Source: Clostridia bacterium
GTDB taxonomy: Bacteria; Bacillota; TC1; UBA5767
DNA length: 64,000 bases
Reading direction: 5' to 3'
Assembly (NCBI GenBank): GCA_016887505.1
Contig: CP069393.1
Span: forward strand, 2,441,001 to 2,505,000
The translations under genes and the position numbers were made by a program. A model generated the notes under the pieces. It was not told the DNA's origin. It ran no database searches and was given only the letters and a program-made list of their open reading frames with translations. This document shows positions 45,225 to 53,210 of this stretch, piece after piece (positions within the stretch are counted from its first letter, which is position 1; every line of letters begins with the position of its first letter).

Positions 45225-47052
45225 AGATATGAAAAAGAATTCGCCAAATATACGTTCGGGGCGTGGCCATGGTGGCCCAGCTTCTCGGTTCTCCCAAGAA
45301 AAACCAAAGCTTGAGAATCCTAGAAAGACGGTATTACGCCTTTTCTCATACATGGATGACCAGAAGATTATGATTTTTTGGACGACAATTTTGGTTGTTG
45401 TGACGACGGCACTGACCGTTTTTGCACCCATTCTGATGGGCAAAGCAGTAGATGATTATATCCTACTTGGTGACGTACCCGGCCTGGTGCAACTCTTGCT
45501 AGTTTTGAGCGCTTGTTATCTGGCAATCGGTTTGTTTACCTATATCCAAACCAGGCTTATGATTCGGGTGAGCCAGGTTGCAGTCAAAAGACTTCGGAAT
45601 GAATTGTTTAGTAAGTTGCAGAGCTTTTCACTTCGCTTTTTTGATACACATTCACATGGCGATTTGATGAGTCGTATGACCAACGATATCGATAATATTT
45701 CGAATACCTTATCCCAAAGTGTTACCCAGCTAGTGTCGAATACGCTGACCTTGGTTGGGGTAACCATCATGATGTTTGTGATTAACTGGCAACTGGGCGC
45801 GATTACTGTTTTGATGATACCTGTTACGTTTATACTGATGGGTTTGGTAGGCAAAAAGACCAGAAAGAACTTTTCTTCTCAGCAAGGTAATTTGGGTAAT
45901 ATTAATGGTATGGTTGAAGAGTATTGCACTGGGCATCAGGTGGTCAAAGCCTATGGGCGTGAAGAGGCTGTCATAAAGGATTTCCAAGAGAAAAATCAGA
46001 AGCTGGTCAAGGCCTCCATTAAGGCACAGATTTATTCTGGTATGATGATGCCGCTCATGATTTTTTTGAACAACTTCAGTTACGCAGTAGTTATTTCAGC
46101 GGGGGCTGTGTTTTATGTCTATGGTTTACTGACCCTAGGTGTTATCACGATTTTCATGAACTATGCGAGACAGTTTGGGCGCCCCCTAAACCAGATTGCT
46201 CAGTTGTATAACACCATTCAACTGGCGATTGCTGGTGCAGAACGAGTATTTGAAATTATGGATCAAGAACCTGAAGTAAAAAATTCTAAGCAAGCGATTC
46301 AAGTTGAAAAACTAAATGGGAACGTTCGCTTTGATAGGGTGAATTTTGCTTATGATCCGGAAAAACCGATTCTTAAGGATGTGTCTTTAGAAGCGAAGAG
46401 TGGCGAAACCATTGCTTTGGTGGGGCCAACAGGAGCAGGCAAGACAACCATAATTAATCTTCTGACCCGGTTTTATGATATACAAAAAGGAAGCATTACG
46501 ATTGATGGCCAGAATATTGTGGACCTGGAGAAGGAGTCGCTGCGAGAGAAGTTAGGCATTGTATTGCAAGATACCTATCTTTTTTCGGGTACTGTGCGGG
46601 AAAATATCCGCTATGGCCGTCTTACGGCGACAGATGAGGAAGTGGAAGAAGCGGCAAAATTGGCAAATGCGCATCTGTTTATTCACCGCTTGCCTGAAGG
46701 ATATGACACGCATTTGACGGAGGAAGGAAGCAACTTGTCTCAAGGACAAAGGCAGCTTTTGGCTATAGCGAGGGCAATCTTAGCGAGTCCAGATATTCTA
46801 ATCTTGGATGAAGCAACTAGTTCAGTCGATACGAGGACAGAGTCGCATATCCAAGAGGCCCTATTAAGACTTATGGAGGGTAGGACCAGCTTTGTAATTG
46901 CGCATAGATTAAGTACGATTCGTAAAGCAGACCAAATCTTGGTCATTGATGATGGACGGATTGTAGAGCGGGGAAGTCATGAGGAGTTGATGGACAAGCA
47001 AGGTTTCTACTACCGGATGATTCAATCTCAATACAAATCGAAGGCATCCTAG
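45211..47052 (+). CDS. ABC exporter half-transporter, subunit 2
   Basis: A 613-residue partner of the preceding gene, overlapping it by 14 bases. The N-terminal cytoplasmic extension is basic and Gly/Pro-rich, then six membrane helices, Walker A GPTGAGKTT, signature SNLSQGQRQL (a variant of LSGGQ) and Walker B ILILDEATSSVD with the catalytic glutamate intact. Together the two subunits have one consensus and one degenerate ATP site, the rule for heterodimeric exporters. GGAGGAATAA precedes the ATG. Confidence 0.9.
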   Translation: MMANKDMKKNSPNIRSGRGHGGPASRFSQEKPKLENPRKTVLRLFSYMDDQKIMIFWTTILVVVTTALTVFAPILMGKAVDDYILLGDVPGLVQLLLVLSACYLAIGLFTYIQTRLMIRVSQVAVKRLRNELFSKLQSFSLRFFDTHSHGDLMSRMTNDIDNISNTLSQSVTQLVSNTLTLVGVTIMMFVINWQLGAITVLMIPVTFILMGLVGKKTRKNFSSQQGNLGNINGMVEEYCTGHQVVKAYGREEAVIKDFQEKNQKLVKASIKAQIYSGMMMPLMIFLNNFSYAVVISAGAVFYVYGLLTLGVITIFMNYARQFGRPLNQIAQLYNTIQLAIAGAERVFEIMDQEPEVKNSKQAIQVEKLNGNVRFDRVNFAYDPEKPILKDVSLEAKSGETIALVGPTGAGKTTIINLLTRFYDIQKGSITIDGQNIVDLEKESLREKLGIVLQDTYLFSGTVRENIRYGRLTATDEEVEEAAKLANAHLFIHRLPEGYDTHLTEEGSNLSQGQRQLLAIARAILASPDILILDEATSSVDTRTESHIQEALLRLMEGRTSFVIAHRLSTIRKADQILVIDDGRIVERGSHEELMDKQGFYYRMIQSQYKSKAS

Positions 47053-47110
47053 TTTGCCAAGAAATCGTTCATGCGTTAATATATTAGAAGCGTTTTGGAA
47101 AGGTGGGTAG

Positions 47111-47293
47111 ATGAGTATGCAAAAAGTGATTGCTCGCATTAATGAGCTTTACCATAAGAGATTGGAAGAAGGCTTGACGCCGGAAGAACTGGAAGAACAA
47201 GAAAAACTGCGTCGCCAGTATATTGATAATGTGAAGCGTAATTTCCGTAAGGAGATTGGCAAAGTGAAAAAAGTAGATTCCTCTCACTGCTAG
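47111..47293 (+). CDS. DUF896-family small protein (YnzC-like)
   Basis: A 60-residue protein rich in charged residues, with the family pattern IARINELYHKRLEEGLTPEE, EEQEKLRRQYID and NVKRNFRKEI. DUF896 proteins are small helical cytoplasmic proteins in Firmicutes; YnzC of Bacillus is tied to the SOS/LexA regulon, but the molecular role is unknown. The ATG is preceded by AGGTGGG. It is followed by a terminator. Confidence 0.85.
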   Translation: MSMQKVIARINELYHKRLEEGLTPEELEEQEKLRRQYIDNVKRNFRKEIGKVKKVDSSHC

Positions 47294-47327
47294 CGGGGGA
47301 GAATCTTAGGAAAACAAAATAGATAGT

Positions 47328-47363
47328 AGGAAAAAGGACTATGAGAGTTATAGTCCTTTTCCT
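47328..47363 (+). terminator. Terminator after the DUF896 gene
   Basis: AGGAAAAAGGACTAT (47328-47342) pairs with ATAGTCC-TTTTCCT (47350-47363), one bulged A, loop GAGAGTT. The T-rich right arm acts as the T tract. Confidence 0.8.
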
Positions 47364-47502
47364 TTGGACCAAATTTGGTAAAGGCCCTATCGAAGCAGTA
47401 CCGGTTATGTAGCGATATGACGAAGAGGTATGAAAAAGGGGAATGTAGCAGTAATGTCGAATTACTACCATACACATAAAGATTATCTGTAAGGAGAATA
47501 GC

Positions 47503-48483
47503 ATGAGTCTATATCGAAATATTTTGCAGAAAAGCCCCATTGGATATGCACTACATAAGAGAATCTGCGAGGACAATGAATCGGAGGCATACTACAAGGT
47601 TGAGGAAACAAATACAGCATTCTCCACGATTGTGGGCCTAAATAAAAAGGGAATAATTGGTGCTCGAAGTCAAGATGTCCTGTCTTCAAATTCGATGAAT
47701 AAGATTTTAGACCGAGATGTTCATATTGCGACACATCGATATGAAAGGGAGGTACGGTTTAAATACTATTCTCAGGCTCTGAAAAAGTATTATACTGTTA
47801 CGGCCTATAAGGAACAAGAGGGCTATATTGTTACTTTCTTGCATGAGTATGTAGAGGATAAATTGTGTGATAATTATTCCGTAAATGATATTCAAAAGCT
47901 TAATCACTGTGAGATCTTGGTAAACACGATTATGAATGCTCTTTTTGAAAAGAATAACAGAGAGATGCGTCATTCACAACGAGTCGGTTCATTATGTGAA
48001 GCCATCGCTAGGAGATTAGGGTTGGAAATGGAAGAAGTAAGTAAAATCAAGAACGCTGGCCTATTACACGATATTGGTAAAATCGCTGTCAGCAACTCGG
48101 TGTTGGATAAGACGGGTCCGTTAAATGAATTAGAATGGGCGGAAATTCGTGGGCATAGTATTTCTGGATACAATATATTGTGTGGAACACTTACATTTTC
48201 TGATGTTGCGAGTTTTATCCTCGACCACCACGAGAGATTAGATGGTTCGGGCTATCCCAATGGGAAAAAGGGGACAGAGATCTCCTTGGGTGCTCGCATA
48301 ATTGCTGTGGCAGATTCTTTTGATGCCATGATTTCTCCGAGACCGTATTGTCAGGCAAAACGGGAAGAGGAAGCGCTTCTTAATTTGCAAGCTTGTGCTG
48401 ATGCTTATTTTGATGCAGACGTCATACAGGTTCTCGTGGAGCTAGTTGGAAGAAATGAATGGAAAGCTAGTGCAATCCTGTAA
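47503..48483 (+). CDS. HD-GYP domain protein (putative cyclic-di-GMP phosphodiesterase)
   Basis: A 326-residue protein with an N-terminal sensory domain of about 130 residues, PAS-like (NTAFSTIVGLNKKGIIGARSQDVL), and a C-terminal HD-GYP domain: HSQRVGSL, LLHDIGKIAV, HSISGYNIL, DHHERLDGSGYPNGKKG and ADSFDAM. The catalytic HD and GYP motifs are intact, so hydrolysis of cyclic di-GMP is expected. The ATG follows GTAAGGAGAA. It is monocistronic. Confidence 0.9.
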   Translation: MSLYRNILQKSPIGYALHKRICEDNESEAYYKVEETNTAFSTIVGLNKKGIIGARSQDVLSSNSMNKILDRDVHIATHRYEREVRFKYYSQALKKYYTVTAYKEQEGYIVTFLHEYVEDKLCDNYSVNDIQKLNHCEILVNTIMNALFEKNNREMRHSQRVGSLCEAIARRLGLEMEEVSKIKNAGLLHDIGKIAVSNSVLDKTGPLNELEWAEIRGHSISGYNILCGTLTFSDVASFILDHHERLDGSGYPNGKKGTEISLGARIIAVADSFDAMISPRPYCQAKREEEALLNLQACADAYFDADVIQVLVELVGRNEWKASAIL

Positions 48484-48595
48484 GAGTCCTAGATGCTAGC
48501 AAGTGCTTCTTGCTATGCTAGATTAGATATTCGAAAACCCAAACAAAGAAGAAAAAGGAGTCTTGTGAACGAAGGTGGTAATAGCTAGGTATACT

Positions 48596-48620
48596 TGTCC
48601 CTGGAACAGGGACATTTTTT
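48596..48620 (+). terminator. Terminator between the HD-GYP and CPBP genes
   Basis: TGTCCCTG (48596-48603), loop GAA, CAGGGACA (48607-48614), then six T residues. It lies 113 bases after the HD-GYP stop. A second hairpin without a T run (TAGCAAG-TGCTT-CTTGCTA, 48496-48514) lies closer to the stop. Confidence 0.87.
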
Positions 48621-48755
48621 GTCGTTTTGCTTGTATCTTGGATGAGATTTGTTCTGTTTTGTCTGTATATATCAAGCTTATCAGAACTTAGGTGCGACAA
48701 GAGACATAGAATCTTATATAATGAGGGAAGAAAACAGACAGAAAAAGAGGTTAAC

Positions 48756-49436
48756 ATGCAAAAAAGTTTATCATCAAACAATTGGAATATTTGGGACGCC
48801 CTGATTGTTCTAGCAACAGTTGTCCTATTCCGAGCTATAACCCGATTGATTTTGGGGAATGTATCTACGGGCCTTTCTATGGGACCGGTACTTTTATTAG
48901 AATTTTTGGGCGGGTCTATTGGCCTAGGGGTAATCCATACATATATGCAGCATCATTATTACCGTTCCAGTTTGAAAATCAATTTGACTATGGAAAAGCC
49001 CTGGTGGTATGTCCAGATTGCATTGATATCAGGCATTCTTATGTTTGCTGTACTAACCTTGGGCTATTATTATTTATTATTGCTCCTGGGTGTGGATATT
49101 TCTTCCTTTTTTGCGGGGATTCGCCAAGCAAGTGGCGTCTTCAATAGAGCTACTGTCTTTATGGCTGTTTGCATCTTTTTCCCCCTGCTTACCGAGGTGG
49201 TCTACCGGGGCTACTTGTATTTGGCGATGGAAAAGCAATGGGGAAATGGGGTGGCTATGCTTGTGAGTAGTCTTTTGTTTTCATTGTTTTTTTTCAATTT
49301 TTGGTTGATGCCACCACTTTTTTTTGCTGGTATCGTTTTGGTTTTAGTTTATGAAATGACGAGTTCTCTATATACTTCGATTTTCTCTATGATGATATGG
49401 CAGGCGTTGACCATGGCCTATATCAATATTTTTTGA
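48756..49436 (+). CDS. CPBP-family membrane protein with degenerate active site
   Basis: A 226-residue membrane protein with six to eight hydrophobic helices and the motif 1 region of the CPBP (Rce1-like) family: PLLTEVVYRGYL. In active members this reads EExxxR; here the first Glu is Thr. The second and third motifs normally carry histidines, but LLFSLFFFNFW and IFSMMIWQALTM have none. So it keeps the fold but probably lacks protease activity. The ATG follows AAAGAGGTTAAC. It ends nine bases before the glycosyltransferase gene, probably the same operon. Confidence 0.75.
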   Translation: MQKSLSSNNWNIWDALIVLATVVLFRAITRLILGNVSTGLSMGPVLLLEFLGGSIGLGVIHTYMQHHYYRSSLKINLTMEKPWWYVQIALISGILMFAVLTLGYYYLLLLLGVDISSFFAGIRQASGVFNRATVFMAVCIFFPLLTEVVYRGYLYLAMEKQWGNGVAMLVSSLLFSLFFFNFWLMPPLFFAGIVLVLVYEMTSSLYTSIFSMMIWQALTMAYINIF

Positions 49437-49444
49437 GGTGGGTT

Positions 49445-51646
49445 ATGAAAAAAGTATTATTGATGACATTGTCGACTGGCGGAGGTCATAATTATGCAGC
49501 AAATTCCTTAGAGAAAAAGTTGAAGGAACTAGGTTTTGAAACGGCGGTAAGTGACCCCTTTAAGGAACAGGATAAGCTCTTGGATGTATTGGTCTCGGAT
49601 GGCTATAAGCGTTTGGCCAAAACGACGCCTCAGCTTTATGGCCAGGTTTATCGGGTAGCGGATAAGAATAGACTAAATGAAGCTGCAATCAATATTATAA
49701 AGAAGAAATCGGAAAAAGGGATATTGCAGATTATTGAAAATCAGGTGCCGGATATTATTATTTCTACCCATCCTATTTTGACGTTTATCTTGGGTGCCCT
49801 TAAGGAATCCGGTAAGATAGATCTACCCTTAATCTCGGTTGTGACCGATTTTGAAGGCCACCACACATATACGGCGAAACATAGATTTATTGATGCCTAC
49901 ATTACGGGCAGTCAGCATACTAAGAAGGACCTGATGTTGCGCGGGGTTCCTGAAAACAAGGTCTTTCCGTATGGTATACCGATACGACAAGAGTTTTATG
50001 AGCCTAGACCAGAAAAAAATCCGGATGATTTGTTTACCATTTTATTGATGGGTGGCTCTATGGGTTTGAAGTTAATGGAAAAGGTGTTGGCTAGGATTGT
50101 GGCCATGCCTGTAATCATGCGCATCATCGTAGTTTGTGGCAATGATGAAGCCTTGCATAAGCGCTTGCTCAAAAAATACGGGGAAGGTTTATCTGAAAAG
50201 GAAATCGTGATACATGGTTTCTATACAGACATTGCTGGACTGATGGACCAGGCAGATTTGCTTATTTCGAAACCAGGTGGGCTTAGTGTATCGGAGGCGA
50301 TTGCGAAAAAGATGCCGATGCTAATTCCCTATCTGATTCCTGGGCAGGAAGAGGACAATGCGGATTTCTTAGATGCGGAAGGTGCTGCCATTAAGGTTGA
50401 GGATATATCGCATATTCCTTCAATTATAATGCTGATGTTGGAACAGCCATATATCTTGAAAACGATGCAAAAGAATATGGAGAGTATTGCGGATACGCAT
50501 TCATTGTCTGCGATTATGGAGATAACCCAGAATCTAAGCCAACAGAAAACTAGTAAAAATGAGAAGCGTCTTCCTGTTCTCATCTTTTATAACGGCCTGT
50601 TTAGTTCTAATGCTGATGCGGCGGTGGCCTTGGAAAATCAGATGAGTAGAAACGGGATGGACGTCCTGTCGATGGACCTATTTCAGCATGTTGCTCCTAG
50701 ATTGCATAGGGGGATCTATTTGTCCTTAAGTAATTTAGCGGGACACCTAACGATTCAGGAGAGTGTCTTGCGGGGAACAAGATTTCGGTCTGAAAATGTG
50801 GAGGATCTATTTTCTCGCATATTTTTCCCCATGTTTAGACGGGTGATTCGTCAGAAAAAGCCTAGTGTCATTATATCCCTGTATCCGGAATTGGCCATTT
50901 TATCTTCGAGCTATAAGCAACATTATGGCGGGAAATATAAACTGATTTTGGCTGTTACCGAGATGCCGAAGAATCGTTCTTGGCTAGTTCGTGGGGTGGA
51001 TGCCTATATTGCTGCGGATTCAGTTATTGAACAGAGGTTAATCGACTTAGGAGTTGATAGATTAAAATTGCGCAAGGCCAACCTGCCCTTTGAGAGAACG
51101 AAGGAAGAGCATCCTCCGGCCTTATTCAATGAGCATATGCCGACCTTGGTCTTGTTCGGTGATTATTTGGAAAGGCTGGAGCAACCGAAGAAGTTTTATG
51201 ACTGGTTGAATGATTCTGGCTGGCAAACCATTATGGTAACGGGTGGAAAGCGTTCACTAAGCCGCTCAATTGGAAAAGGGTACACAAATATTCATGAGTT
51301 GCGTGAGGTGGAAAGTATTCAGGAGATACTGGGGCATGCAGACTTATTGGTGGCAAAACCCCTGTACATTACAGCATATGAGGCGCTTCTCAATTGGACG
51401 CCATTTGTGGCTTTTACCAAGAAGAAGCAGCCCATGCTGGAAATTGTCCAAAAGACGGCGATGCAGGTATCGAATACAGATGAGTTGAAGAGTATTTTGA
51501 AGACATTCATTGCTTCTAGTGAGATGCGCAAGGAGTGTATGGAGCGCATTGAAGGGGTAAGAAAAGAGTATGAGCAGGATAGTACATATGTAAAGGTAGC
51601 CATTGAGCTGCTTAAAAAAGTTGAGGACGGCAATACAGCCGGATAG
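49445..51646 (+). CDS. Tandem GT28-type glycosyltransferase (diacylglycerol glucosyltransferase-like) with degenerate second half
   Basis: A 733-residue protein made of two MGDG-synthase/UgtP-like halves. The first (residues 1 to about 380) is intact: LSTGGGHNYAANSLEK at the lipid side and LLISKPGGLSVSEAIAKKMP at the sugar-nucleotide site. The second (about 390-733) repeats the pattern: LIFYNGLFSSNADAAVALENQ and LLVAKPLYITAYEALLNWTP, but the GGHN and PGG elements are lost. UgtP-type proteins make glucosyl-diacylglycerol for membrane and lipoteichoic acid anchors, so only the first half is likely catalytic. GAGGTGGGTT precedes the ATG. Confidence 0.85.
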   Translation: MKKVLLMTLSTGGGHNYAANSLEKKLKELGFETAVSDPFKEQDKLLDVLVSDGYKRLAKTTPQLYGQVYRVADKNRLNEAAINIIKKKSEKGILQIIENQVPDIIISTHPILTFILGALKESGKIDLPLISVVTDFEGHHTYTAKHRFIDAYITGSQHTKKDLMLRGVPENKVFPYGIPIRQEFYEPRPEKNPDDLFTILLMGGSMGLKLMEKVLARIVAMPVIMRIIVVCGNDEALHKRLLKKYGEGLSEKEIVIHGFYTDIAGLMDQADLLISKPGGLSVSEAIAKKMPMLIPYLIPGQEEDNADFLDAEGAAIKVEDISHIPSIIMLMLEQPYILKTMQKNMESIADTHSLSAIMEITQNLSQQKTSKNEKRLPVLIFYNGLFSSNADAAVALENQMSRNGMDVLSMDLFQHVAPRLHRGIYLSLSNLAGHLTIQESVLRGTRFRSENVEDLFSRIFFPMFRRVIRQKKPSVIISLYPELAILSSSYKQHYGGKYKLILAVTEMPKNRSWLVRGVDAYIAADSVIEQRLIDLGVDRLKLRKANLPFERTKEEHPPALFNEHMPTLVLFGDYLERLEQPKKFYDWLNDSGWQTIMVTGGKRSLSRSIGKGYTNIHELREVESIQEILGHADLLVAKPLYITAYEALLNWTPFVAFTKKKQPMLEIVQKTAMQVSNTDELKSILKTFIASSEMRKECMERIEGVRKEYEQDSTYVKVAIELLKKVEDGNTAG

Positions 51647-51656
51647 GGGGCAAGCT

Positions 51657-52955
51657 ATGCTGAATAAGAAATCGACGTATACGGTAACGGCCAGTGATTT
51701 AACCCAAGATGGGGACGGCGTAGCCCGGATCGATGAGTTGGTAGTATTTGTACCGGGACTGTTGCCTTTGGAAAAGGCGCATATCCGGCTTAAGAAAATT
51801 AAGAAGAGTTATGCCCTGGGGGAATTGGTGGAGATTCTTGAAAAGAGTCCTTACAGGGTGAAGCCACCGTGTAGATTTTTTCCTGAATGCGGGGGATGCG
51901 ATATTCAGCATCTAACCTATTCAGCTCAGTTGGATTTGAAGAAGAATCAGGTAGGCCAGGTTTTGGCGCGTATTGGTGGCTTGGAAGATATAACAGTAAG
52001 ACCGGTTATAGGCATGGATGATCCGCTACGCTATAGGACGAAGATTCAATTTCAGGTGAGGGGACATGAGCTTGGTTTTTTTGCTAAGAAGTCCAAGCGT
52101 TTTGTAACAATCAAGGAATGTTTGTTGATTCCTGGGGATATGAGTGAACTTAAGAGGCAGCTTGAGACTTTTCTTGCCAAGCATTCACTTCAAGTCAATA
52201 GGGTGGTCATCAAGAAGAGTATTAAAAACTCTAATTTTATGGTGATTCTGCATGGAAAGGTGCCAACGGGAAGCGTACTCAAACGCATGAAGGATTCTTG
52301 TCATGAATTGCGTAAGGTTGTGAGTCTGGTTTGGTTTGATAGTGAGGAGCATAAATACTATCACCTAAGTGGAGATGACTATATTGAAGAAAACATCTTA
52401 GGCTTTACCTTCCGGATTTCACCGCTTGCTTTTGTGCAAGTAAATCATAGTCAGATGCAGGCCCTGTATGCTTATGCATTAAATAAGGCTGCCATAACCA
52501 AAGAAGACCAAGTATTAGACCTTTACTGCGGGATGGGAAGTATTACTTGCCATATAGCCAAGAGAGCTGGTGAGGTTATAGGCATAGAAGTGGTGCATTC
52601 TGCGATTAGAGATGCTGAGCTAAATGCAAAATTGAATCATATCGACAATGCCCGTTTTCTCTTGGGCAAGGTGGAAGAAATCCTCCCAGAGAAGCTTCCT
52701 AAAGATTTCCATCCAGATGTCATCTTTCTAGATCCACCCAGGTCTGGCGTTGAAGCAGAAGCCCTACAAGCAATACTAGATGCTGGCCCGCGTGAAATAC
52801 TATATGTATCATGTAATCCTGCCACACTAGCAAGAGACCTGAAGCTTCTACTAGAGACCAACCAATACCAGATCGTGGATGTGCAACCATTTGATATGTT
52901 TACGCAATCGACACATGTGGAGACGGTAGTAAAACTACAACGCCAGAACCCTTGA
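51657..52955 (+). CDS. rlmD: 23S rRNA (uracil-5-)-methyltransferase RlmD/RumA family
   Basis: A 432-residue RNA m5U methyltransferase. An N-terminal TRAM domain (SDLTQDGDGVARIDELVVFVPG) is followed by Fe-S cysteines (CRFFPECGGCDIQHL), the SAM motif LDLYCGMGSITC and the catalytic VSCNPATLARDL. The ATG at 51657 follows AGGGGGCAAGC, and the C-terminus HVETVVKLQRQNP looks complete. The 3' end of this gene is a known insertion target of integrative elements in streptococci. The character of the DNA changes immediately after it. Confidence 0.92.
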   Translation: MLNKKSTYTVTASDLTQDGDGVARIDELVVFVPGLLPLEKAHIRLKKIKKSYALGELVEILEKSPYRVKPPCRFFPECGGCDIQHLTYSAQLDLKKNQVGQVLARIGGLEDITVRPVIGMDDPLRYRTKIQFQVRGHELGFFAKKSKRFVTIKECLLIPGDMSELKRQLETFLAKHSLQVNRVVIKKSIKNSNFMVILHGKVPTGSVLKRMKDSCHELRKVVSLVWFDSEEHKYYHLSGDDYIEENILGFTFRISPLAFVQVNHSQMQALYAYALNKAAITKEDQVLDLYCGMGSITCHIAKRAGEVIGIEVVHSAIRDAELNAKLNHIDNARFLLGKVEEILPEKLPKDFHPDVIFLDPPRSGVEAEALQAILDAGPREILYVSCNPATLARDLKLLLETNQYQIVDVQPFDMFTQSTHVETVVKLQRQNP

Positions 52956-53210
52956 TTTTACTGGAGTTCAAGCACTTTTATGACTTCTTTAGTTTTAGCA
53001 AAAATAGCGAAAATTACCCCCAAAAAGACCTAAAAAGGAGTATCAAAATCAAAATTGCAATATGACCTGGTACGTGGGAACACGTCAACCAGCAGTCGGT
53101 TTTGTGGTTCAAAAATTGAAAATAGGTAGCAAAAAATCCTGAATTTGTGGCATGAGAATTCAGGATTTTTTATTACTAATTTTCTATTATATTTATTTGT
53201 AGAACATTAT
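52956..53210. other. Junction between chromosome and integrated element, with hairpin
   Basis: No gene lies here. CTGGT-ACGTG (53067-53076) pairs with CACGT (53081-53085) and ACCAG (53088-53092) around a GGAA loop, with a CA bulge. This is not followed by T residues, so it is not a terminator and could be a recombinase or transfer-related site. The exact attachment site cannot be fixed because the other end of the element is outside the window. Confidence 0.45.
53131..53171 (-). terminator. Bidirectional terminator of the defence-like operon
   Basis: A perfect 15-base inverted repeat (53131-53145 with 53157-53171), core ATCCTGAATT, 11-base loop. Poly-A on the left arm and poly-T on the right make it work in both directions. 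It ends the leftward operon and would also stop read-through from rlmD. Confidence 0.9.
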
